From NCBI GenBank assembly GCA_901420285.1, contig CABDVE010000001.1, forward strand, positions 1,426,001 through 1,490,000: 64,000 nt of DNA, written 5' to 3'. The notes under the pieces were generated by a model, which was not told where the DNA came from, searched no databases, and saw only the letters and a list, made by a program, of their open reading frames with translations. Positions 56,816 to 64,000 of the stretch are shown here, in pieces. The stretch comes from Stutzerimonas stutzeri. Its GTDB lineage: Bacteria; Pseudomonadota; Gammaproteobacteria; Enterobacterales; Pasteurellaceae. Each line of letters starts with the position of its first letter. Position 1 is the stretch's first letter. The position numbers and the translations under genes were made by a program.

Positions 56816-57806
56816 GACGATATTTCTCCACCAAAGCTTCAATTTTTGCCCAAAAGCACGCAAGATTTTCGCCGGATTCATCTGCATCGACGATTTCTCC
56901 TTCCACCGGCACATACCACCAATTATCTTGAGCAAAAGCTTGGCACTTTACAGCATCTTTTTCAGTCATAAAGAGCGGTTGATTTGATGCTATTTTTTCC
57001 AACTGAGCCGCAGAAAAATGTTGATGATCTCGGAAAGCTTGAGTCTCACTCAAACGAATTCCCAACCTTTCCAACATCGTAAAAAAGCGTTGCGGGTTGC
57101 CGATGCCGGCGATAGCTGCACCGCATTGGAAAGCGCTTAATGGGCGCTTCTCGTCGGTTTTTAAATTAATTGCATAGTTGGGGATCAATTTCAGCACCGC
57201 ATTGGAATACTGATTTTTGCCGCCGTTGGTAATAATAAAATCCACGCTTTTCAAGCGACTCGGTAATTCGCGCAAAGGCCCTGCCGGTAATAAAAAACCG
57301 TTGCCCAGCGCGCGTTCTGCATCCATTACGACTATTTCAACATCGCGCTGTAGCGAGTAATGCTGCAAACCGTCGTCGGCAATAATGACATCGCACTCAG
57401 CTTGCTCTAACAACAATTCGATGGCTTGCCGCCGATTCGGCGCAATCACTACCGGTACACCGGTGCGTTTTGCGATTAATACGGGTTCGTCACCGCCTTT
57501 AACGGGATCCGTGTTTGCTGTTACCGGCAAAGGATAGTTTTGCGCTTTGCTGCCGTAGCCACGAGAGATCACCCCCGCGCGCAATCCACGTTTTTTTAAT
57601 TCTTCAGCCAACCAAATCACTACCGGCGTTTTGCCGTTGCCGCCAACGGATAAATTGCCAACAATCACTACCGGCTTAGGCGCGCGATAAGAGGATTTTA
57701 AGCCGAGAGAAAATAACGCACGACGAATTCGGCTAAGTAACCAAAATAAAAGAGAAAAAGGCAAAAATAGCCAAGCGAGTTTAGAATGAGAGTACCAAAA
57801 TGGCAT
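56808..57806 (-). CDS. lpxK: Tetraacyldisaccharide 4'-kinase
   Basis: 332 residues. It phosphorylates the lipid A precursor at 4' on the inner face of the inner membrane. An N-terminal hydrophobic anchor ([16 protein letters not shown]) precedes the Walker [30 protein letters not shown] and [10 protein letters not shown] follow. AAGGATAGG precedes the start. Two repeat copies (57118, 57194) encode FQCGAA and SNAVLKL; the QCGA reading is unusual for the repeat. Confidence 0.95.
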   Translation of the reverse strand: MPFWYSHSKLAWLFLPFSLLFWLLSRIRRALFSLGLKSSYRAPKPVVIVGNLSVGGNGKTPVVIWLAEELKKRGLRAGVISRGYGSKAQNYPLPVTANTDPVKGGDEPVLIAKRTGVPVVIAPNRRQAIELLLEQAECDVIIADDGLQHYSLQRDVEIVVMDAERALGNGFLLPAGPLRELPSRLKSVDFIITNGGKNQYSNAVLKLIPNYAINLKTDEKRPLSAFQCGAAIAGIGNPQRFFTMLERLGIRLSETQAFRDHQHFSAAQLEKIASNQPLFMTEKDAVKCQAFAQDNWWYVPVEGEIVDADESGENLACFWAKIEALVEKYRHG

Positions 57807-57837
57807 AGCCTATCCTTTCTAATCATACAAAATAAAA

Positions 57838-57866
57838 TAACGCGAGTTTTCTAACTCGCGTTTTTC
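57838..57866 (-). terminator. Hairpin between msbA and lpxK
   Basis: AACGCGAGTT / AACTCGCGTT 10-bp perfect stem with a 4-base loop, followed on the minus strand by ATTTTATT. It may end part of the msbA transcripts. Confidence 0.6.
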
Positions 57867-57878
57867 ATTCATCCGTGG

Positions 57879-59639
57879 TTAACCACTAAATTGCATATTA
57901 TGCAACTGTTTGTACACGCCGTTTAAATCAAGTAATTGTTGGTGAGTGCCGCGTTCACGAATTTCGCCGTGATCGATGACTAAAATTTCATCGGCGTTTT
58001 CAATGGTGGACAAGCGATGTGCAATCACCAATACGGTGCGATCTTTTTTCAACGCTTCCAATGCGGCTTGAATTGCGCGTTCGGATTCCGTATCTAATGC
58101 TGAAGTCGCTTCATCCAAAATCAATACCGGTGAGTTGCGCAATAATGCGCGAGCAATGGCTAAACGTTGGCGCTGACCACCGGACAGACTAGCGCCGTTT
58201 TCGCCGATAACCGTATCAAAGCCTTGCGGTAATTTTTCGATAAATTCCAGTGCATAAGCCGCTTTCGCCGCAGCGATAATTTCTTCACGGGAATATTTAT
58301 CTTTCGCCGCGTAAGCAATATTGTTGGCAATGGTATCGTTAAACAAATGCACTTGCTGTGAAACTACCGCGCAATTTTCGCGTAAATTAGATAAGCGATA
58401 ATCTTGAATATTCACGCCGTCAAGTAAAATTTCGCCTTGTTCAATATCGTAAAAACGCGTTACCAAATTGGCGATAGTCGATTTACCAGAACCGGAACGC
58501 CCTACCAAAGCGATAGTTTTTCCCGCCGGCAATTTGAAGGAAATATGATTAAGCGCCAATTCATTTTTGCCTTGATAAGCAAAACTGACATTTTTAAATT
58601 CCACTTCGCCTTTCGCGGGCTCGGCTTTGTAACTGCCGTTGTCTTTCTCCGGTTCGAGATCCAAAATGGCAAATAATGTTTGACAGGCCGCCATTCCACG
58701 TTGAAATTGAGAGTTTACATTAGTTAGAGATTTTAACGGACGCATCATCGCCAACATGGAAGAAAACACCACGGTAAAAGAACCTGCGCTCAGATTATCG
58801 TCGGCAATTAAGGGCGTGGTTGCCAGATAAAGCACCGCAGCGAGAGCAAGCGAGGCAATAATTTGTACCACAGGATCGGAAATCGCATCCGCCGTCACCA
58901 TTTTCATGCCTTTACGACGCATATCGTTACTCACCTGATTAAAACGTTCTTCCTCCACATATTGTCCGCCGAAAGATAGGACCACTTTATGCCCTTTCAG
59001 CATCTGTTCCGTGGTAGAGGTTAGTTCGCCCATGGAATCCTGCATATTTTTACTTAATTTGCGGAAAATTTTCGACACTGTGCGAATCAGCACTGCAATA
59101 ATCGGCCCGATAATAAAAAGCACGATCGTCAATTCCCAACTGGTATAAAACATTACCACCAACAAGGAAATAATATAGGCGCCTTCGCGTACGATGGTAA
59201 TTAATGAATTCGACGAAGAATTGGCAATCATCTCGGAATCATAAGTGATGCGCGAAAGAAGTTTTCCGGTAGGATTGCGATCAAAAAAACTCACGGGCAT
59301 AAACATCAAATGCTTAAACAAGCGACGACGCATATTCATCACCACTTTGCCCGACACCCAAGCCAAACAATAATTAGACACAAAACTAGTGGCACCACGT
59401 AAAAAAATCACCCCGATCACTACAAATGCCATCAGTTTCAAAAAACTGTGATCAGCCTCGCCGAAACCTTCGTCAAGCAATGGTTTTAATAAGTAAATCA
59501 AACCGGAATCTGCCAATGCATTAAAAACTAAAGCGCCCCCCGCCACTACTAAACCGGCTTTATAAGGCTTAATCATCGGCCACAAACGCTTAAAAGTCTG
59601 CACAGTAGAAAAATCGTCTTGTAATTTTTGATTTTGCAT
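57879..59639 (-). CDS. msbA: Lipid A export ABC transporter MsbA
   Basis: 586 residues. It flips lipid A-core across the inner membrane. Six N-terminal membrane helices (to about residue 320) are fused to an ATPase domain with Walker [16 protein letters not shown]-loop, signature [10 protein letters not shown] and Walker [14 protein letters not shown]-loop VIAHRLST. It lies between comEC and lpxK, as in E. coli. The ribosome-binding site is weak. Confidence 0.96.
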   Translation of the reverse strand: MQNQKLQDDFSTVQTFKRLWPMIKPYKAGLVVAGGALVFNALADSGLIYLLKPLLDEGFGEADHSFLKLMAFVVIGVIFLRGATSFVSNYCLAWVSGKVVMNMRRRLFKHLMFMPVSFFDRNPTGKLLSRITYDSEMIANSSSNSLITIVREGAYIISLLVVMFYTSWELTIVLFIIGPIIAVLIRTVSKIFRKLSKNMQDSMGELTSTTEQMLKGHKVVLSFGGQYVEEERFNQVSNDMRRKGMKMVTADAISDPVVQIIASLALAAVLYLATTPLIADDNLSAGSFTVVFSSMLAMMRPLKSLTNVNSQFQRGMAACQTLFAILDLEPEKDNGSYKAEPAKGEVEFKNVSFAYQGKNELALNHISFKLPAGKTIALVGRSGSGKSTIANLVTRFYDIEQGEILLDGVNIQDYRLSNLRENCAVVSQQVHLFNDTIANNIAYAAKDKYSREEIIAAAKAAYALEFIEKLPQGFDTVIGENGASLSGGQRQRLAIARALLRNSPVLILDEATSALDTESERAIQAALEALKKDRTVLVIAHRLSTIENADEILVIDHGEIRERGTHQQLLDLNGVYKQLHNMQFSG

Positions 59640-59678
59640 AGTTATTATCTTGTAAAAAAATTGGCGGCATTGTACCTG

Positions 59679-62066
59679 TTATTCGTTTGAGAATCCAATT
59701 TCCCGCGCATACCAAGGCGAAAAAGCGTGACGCGCCCGTTGAACCGTCAATTTCTCGGAATAAAAATTCACTCGGATTTGTCCCGACACCGCGGTATTTT
59801 CCACCCGACTTTGATAACGACGCAAACGTTCCATCACCGAAGGATGAGGGAATTTCCACGGATTCCAGCGTCCGCTGGAAATTACGGCGATATCCGGCTT
59901 GCTTTGCGCTAACAGAAATTCTCCGGTGGACGTTTTACTCCCATGATGGCCAACCTGTAACACATCGATTTTCCCCAGCGAACGGGCAAATACTTGTTCG
60001 TTTTTGATTTCTGCATCACCGGTTAATAACACGCGATGACGGCCGTCCTCGACTAAAATCACACAAGAATCCGCATTTTCCGCGCGTTCAATGCGGTGCT
60101 GCGGAGAGAGTACAGTTAAAGATAAACCTTGCCAGTGCCAAACTTTGCCTTGTAAACATTCGATGCGATACGTTTCACCGTAGCTTTGCGCGGAAGGGCT
60201 AATGAGCACCGCATTGGGATAAGCCTCGAAAATTGCTTTTGCACCGCCGGCATGATCATTATCATCATGACTTAAAATCAGTTTTTCCGGCGTAATACCT
60301 TCGCGCCGTAAATAAGGCAAAATTTCCAGTTCCGCCATAGAACCGCCTTTCCATGCAGCGCCGGTATCATACAAAATCGCACGATTATTCTTTACAATTA
60401 AAGTGGCCAAGCCCTGCCCTACGTCAAGCGTGTCAAGATGCCAATGCGGTGCCGAACATTGTCGAATAAGCACCGAAGACAAGCATAAAAGCGCTATACC
60501 GATTAAGCTTGCGGTTATTTTTTTCCGTCGAACGGGAGACCAAGGCTCGATTGTATTTAAGGTAAAACCGCGGGACGGTTTAATTTGCCAATTTTGCGGG
60601 GAAATCGCTCGTTCACGATAAATAAAACGAATCAGTAGGAGAAAAAGTAAGCTACAAATTGCAGTCAATATTAATGTCGAATTAAAGGAAAATGTCAGTT
60701 GTTCACCTTGAAAAAAAGCGATCAGCCGAGTAATCGCTTCTGCCAATCCGTTTGCCAATGACCAAGAATAAAAAGCGCCATCGGTCAATACCGCAAACAA
60801 AATCAACGGCACCAACAAGAAGCTATACAATGGCACGGCAATCAGATTGGCAAAAAAACCATTTGCTGCCACGCTGTTAAACAAAAAAAGCTGCAAAGGG
60901 GTAAATAGTATTAACAAACCGAATTGCAAATGAAATAACCCTAAAATCCACTGAACTTTGGGCGAAAAAGGTTTATGACGCCATTGAAATAAGGAAAATG
61001 GTACATAGCGGTACCATACGATCAAACACCCCACCGCACCGGCGGAAAGCCAGAAGCTGGTAGAAAGGGGCATCAGCGGGTCATAAAACAATAGAAACGC
61101 TACCACTAATACGAAAAGCTGATAGGCAGAATAATAGCGTCGTGAAAATTGAATAAAAGCCACAAAAACTAAAGCGGAAATGGCACGTAAAGTCGGTACG
61201 CTAAAGCCGGCCAAATACGCATAAAGCAGCGCAAAAAGCAGCCCATTTAATATCGGCAAAAGCGGTTGAATAGCCAATGTCGGCAGTGCAAATTGTAACG
61301 CGCGCAGCAATAAAAAACCAATGCCCGCCGCCAAGCCGATATGTAAACCGGAAATGGCGATTAAATGCGCGGTGTTAGTTTGTTGGTAAATTTTCCAAGA
61401 AGTATCGTCCAACCAAGCCCGTTCGCCAAATGCCAGCGCCATTAACAGCCCTTGTTGCGATAGATCCGAGGTTTGTCGTAACGCGCGTTGTAATTTTGTC
61501 GTACGCCACGAAAAGTTTTCACCTATTTTAATCGCTTCTTTTACCGTTCCCACGGCAATAACACCTTTGGAAAAATACCATTGCTGTCGATCAAATCCAC
61601 CCAAATTCAATCTTGCAGAAAGCGGGCGCAAAGTAACCTCGCCTTGCCATTGTTCGCCTAAAAAAGGCCGATCTTCGGCTTTCCAATTCAAAAAAATACG
61701 TTGTTCCGGTTGTCCTTCTGCCAATTGAGCTCGCGCAATGATTGTTTGATATGCTTGTTGATGTAGCACTTCCTCGACGGTAAAACTTAATTGCTGTTTG
61801 CGAGCCGAGACCGAATTGGCTTGGTTTAATAAATCCAGGGCGAAAGAATGAGCGTAGACTAATGCAGAAACAACGATAATCAACATCACCAAAATACGGT
61901 AAATCGATATTTTTTTACACAAATAAGCGCTCAATAAGAGCGGAATCAGCACTAATAGACAAAGCCACAGGGTTTTATCGGTTAACAAAAGAAAGTTCGG
62001 TAAAACTAACAACGAAAGGGAGGCAAAAATCATCGCTCCAGCAAGGATGAATAAATTAAAAGGCAT
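59679..62066 (-). CDS. comEC: Competence protein ComEC/Rec2, DNA uptake channel
   Basis: 795 residues from the ATG at 62066; a TTG at 62078 is also possible. ComEC carries transforming single-stranded DNA across the inner membrane. An N-terminal DUF4131 domain (about residues 15-180) is followed by the competence membrane domain (LIAISGLHIGLAAG and about ten helices). A C-terminal metallo-beta-lactamase-like domain has LDVGQGLATLIVKN and SHDDNDHAGG, with the HxxxDH-type metal site. A CRP-S site upstream shows competence control. It holds three dispersed-repeat copies (60089, 60206, 60442). Confidence 0.95.
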   Translation of the reverse strand: MPFNLFILAGAMIFASLSLLVLPNFLLLTDKTLWLCLLVLIPLLLSAYLCKKISIYRILVMLIIVVSALVYAHSFALDLLNQANSVSARKQQLSFTVEEVLHQQAYQTIIARAQLAEGQPEQRIFLNWKAEDRPFLGEQWQGEVTLRPLSARLNLGGFDRQQWYFSKGVIAVGTVKEAIKIGENFSWRTTKLQRALRQTSDLSQQGLLMALAFGERAWLDDTSWKIYQQTNTAHLIAISGLHIGLAAGIGFLLLRALQFALPTLAIQPLLPILNGLLFALLYAYLAGFSVPTLRAISALVFVAFIQFSRRYYSAYQLFVLVVAFLLFYDPLMPLSTSFWLSAGAVGCLIVWYRYVPFSLFQWRHKPFSPKVQWILGLFHLQFGLLILFTPLQLFLFNSVAANGFFANLIAVPLYSFLLVPLILFAVLTDGAFYSWSLANGLAEAITRLIAFFQGEQLTFSFNSTLILTAICSLLFLLLIRFIYRERAISPQNWQIKPSRGFTLNTIEPWSPVRRKKITASLIGIALLCLSSVLIRQCSAPHWHLDTLDVGQGLATLIVKNNRAILYDTGAAWKGGSMAELEILPYLRREGITPEKLILSHDDNDHAGGAKAIFEAYPNAVLISPSAQSYGETYRIECLQGKVWHWQGLSLTVLSPQHRIERAENADSCVILVEDGRHRVLLTGDAEIKNEQVFARSLGKIDVLQVGHHGSKTSTGEFLLAQSKPDIAVISSGRWNPWKFPHPSVMERLRRYQSRVENTAVSGQIRVNFYSEKLTVQRARHAFSPWYAREIGFSNE

Positions 62067-62139
62067 GACGATCGGCAAAAAAATAAAGATGTGCCGAAGC
62101 TAGTGGGATTTTTATTAAAGGACAATCTTATCTCGACAA

Positions 62140-62161
62140 TCTTGCGATCAGGATCGCAAAA
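62140..62161 (-). promoter_or_regulatory. CRP-S (Sxy-dependent competence) site upstream of comEC
   Basis: TTGCGATCAGGATCGCAA (62142-62159) is a near-perfect palindrome with the TGCGA-N6-TCGCA core of Pasteurellaceae competence sites, where CRP needs Sxy. On the minus strand it lies about 76 bases before the comEC start, with an AT-rich -10 candidate (TTTAAT, 62114-62119) about 34 bases downstream of its centre. Confidence 0.85.
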
Positions 62162-62326
62162 TCCAGTTCTAATTGGGAAATTCTATTTGCTAAACCGATT
62201 AAGTTCTGCTATTTATATCGCCCTTAAAAATCGGGTTCTCAGAAAAGTCGTAGAGAACGAACTATAATGATAAGACAGGAAGTCGTGAACTTCACGCTTA
62301 AATTCTGTTCGTATTAGGAGTGAGAT

Positions 62327-62764
62327 ATGTCGAAAGCATCGCTAAGTTTATTAGATCTTGCAGGCGTTAAACCATATCAACCAAAAAAAGGTGAAGAATA
62401 TATGAACGAAGATCAAATTCTTCACTTCCGTAAAATCTTAACGGCTTGGCACGAACAAATCATGGAAGAGGCATCCCGCACCGTAGCGCATATGCGTGAT
62501 GAAGCGGCGAACTTCCCGGATCCGGCTGATCGTGCAACTCAGGAAGAGGAATTTAGCTTGGAACTGCGTAACCGCGACCGCGAACGTAAATTAATGAAAA
62601 AAATCGAATCTACCTTGAAAAAACTTGATAGCGAAGATTTCGGTTATTGCGATTCTTGCGGTGAGGAAATCGGTATTCGTCGTCTAGAAGCGCGTCCGAC
62701 TGCCGATCTCTGCATTGATTGTAAAACCCTGGCGGAAATTCGTGAAAAACAAGTAGCGGGTTAG
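62327..62764 (+). CDS. dksA: RNA polymerase-binding transcription factor DksA
   Basis: 145 residues. It binds the polymerase secondary channel and with ppGpp controls stable RNA and amino-acid promoters. A coiled coil (about residues 30-110; [20 protein letters not shown] holds the tip Asp and Ala residues) and a C-terminal zinc finger [20 protein letters not shown]...CIDC, with all four Cys. AGGAG precedes the start. A TATAAT lies at about 62262 without a clear -35. Confidence 0.97.
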   Translation: MSKASLSLLDLAGVKPYQPKKGEEYMNEDQILHFRKILTAWHEQIMEEASRTVAHMRDEAANFPDPADRATQEEEFSLELRNRDRERKLMKKIESTLKKLDSEDFGYCDSCGEEIGIRRLEARPTADLCIDCKTLAEIREKQVAG

Positions 62765-62778
62765 ATATCACTTGAAGA

Positions 62779-62849
62779 AAAAAAGTGCGGTTAAAAATCA
62801 TCTGCCCCCCAAATTTTGGGGGGCAGATTAAATTGACCGCATTTTTTTG
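62779..62849. terminator. Bidirectional nested terminator between dksA and murA
   Basis: A perfect hairpin (ATCTGCCCCCCAAA with TTTGGGGGGCAGAT, 62800-62828) sits inside an outer pair, AAAAAAAGTGCGGTTAA and TTGACCGCATTTTTTT. T-runs end both strands. The left outer arm is a full uptake core (62783), the right is one base off. Confidence 0.88.
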
Positions 62850-62866
62850 TTTTACCGAATGGTACA

Positions 62867-64000
<1,134 letters not shown>

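Overview
The window is about 64 kb of chromosome from a Pasteurellaceae bacterium, probably in the Haemophilus/Aggregatibacter group. Evidence: the Hin-type uptake signal core AAGTGCGGT is present, often as inverted pairs that form terminators; the tmRNA tag reads ANDEQYALAA; Haemophilus-type genes occur (TehB with a fused N-terminal domain, an HI1450-like DNA mimic, Rec2/ComEC behind a CRP-S site); and gene order resembles Haemophilus blocks. The genus cannot be fixed from the sequence alone. No phage, IS element, CRISPR array, tRNA or rRNA gene was seen.

Layout. 1-1.1 kb: the start of a TonB-dependent receptor gene and RNase P RNA. 1.3-5.5 kb: kdsD-kdsC, a broken RhuM/Fic gene, a sirtuin and mrp. 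5.6-10.3 kb: a RelE/ParE-type toxin-antitoxin pair, metG, tehB and dapD. 10.3-18.4 kb: a 26-residue YnhF-like gene, purR, ppc, an HI1450-like gene, cytX-like and lysO-like transporters, and a DAHP synthase gene behind a TrpR box. 18.4-28.7 kb, all on the minus strand: lolCDE, a hydroxyacid dehydrogenase, kdsA, sirB1, prmC, an RDD protein, prfA, epmC and dinB (LexA box). 28.9-29.3 kb: tmRNA. 29.4-38.7 kb, minus: bcr-like, rarA, lolA, ftsK, lrp, radA and a CYTH triphosphatase. 38.9-45.4 kb, plus: a phosphate transporter pair, a ygiM-like gene, cca, lolB, ispE and prs. 45.6-53.8 kb: an eight-gene FTR1/P19 iron-uptake operon. 53.9-64 kb: a repeat-bearing lipoprotein, a lytic transglycosylase, kdsB-ycaR-lpxK-msbA-comEC, dksA and the 3' part of murA.

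Functional themes. Envelope building dominates. All four Kdo genes (kdsA, B, C, D), lipid A kinase and flippase (lpxK, msbA), murA, and every component of the Lol lipoprotein pathway (lolA, B, C, D, E) lie here. Recognisable regulatory sites include TrpR (aroG), LexA (dinB), CRP-S (comEC) and a CRP/FNR-like site (iron operon).

Most unusual feature. A short dispersed sequence, consensus TYCAATGCGGTGCT (core CAATGCGGTGC), occurs at least 41 times by eye, against about 15 copies of the canonical uptake core. It behaves like an uptake sequence: both strands, intergenic and genic copies, inverted pairs forming terminators, three preferred reading frames (S/GTAL, NAVL, HRIE), and accumulation in linkers and signal peptides. 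It may be an undescribed or diverged DNA uptake signal; this is inference.
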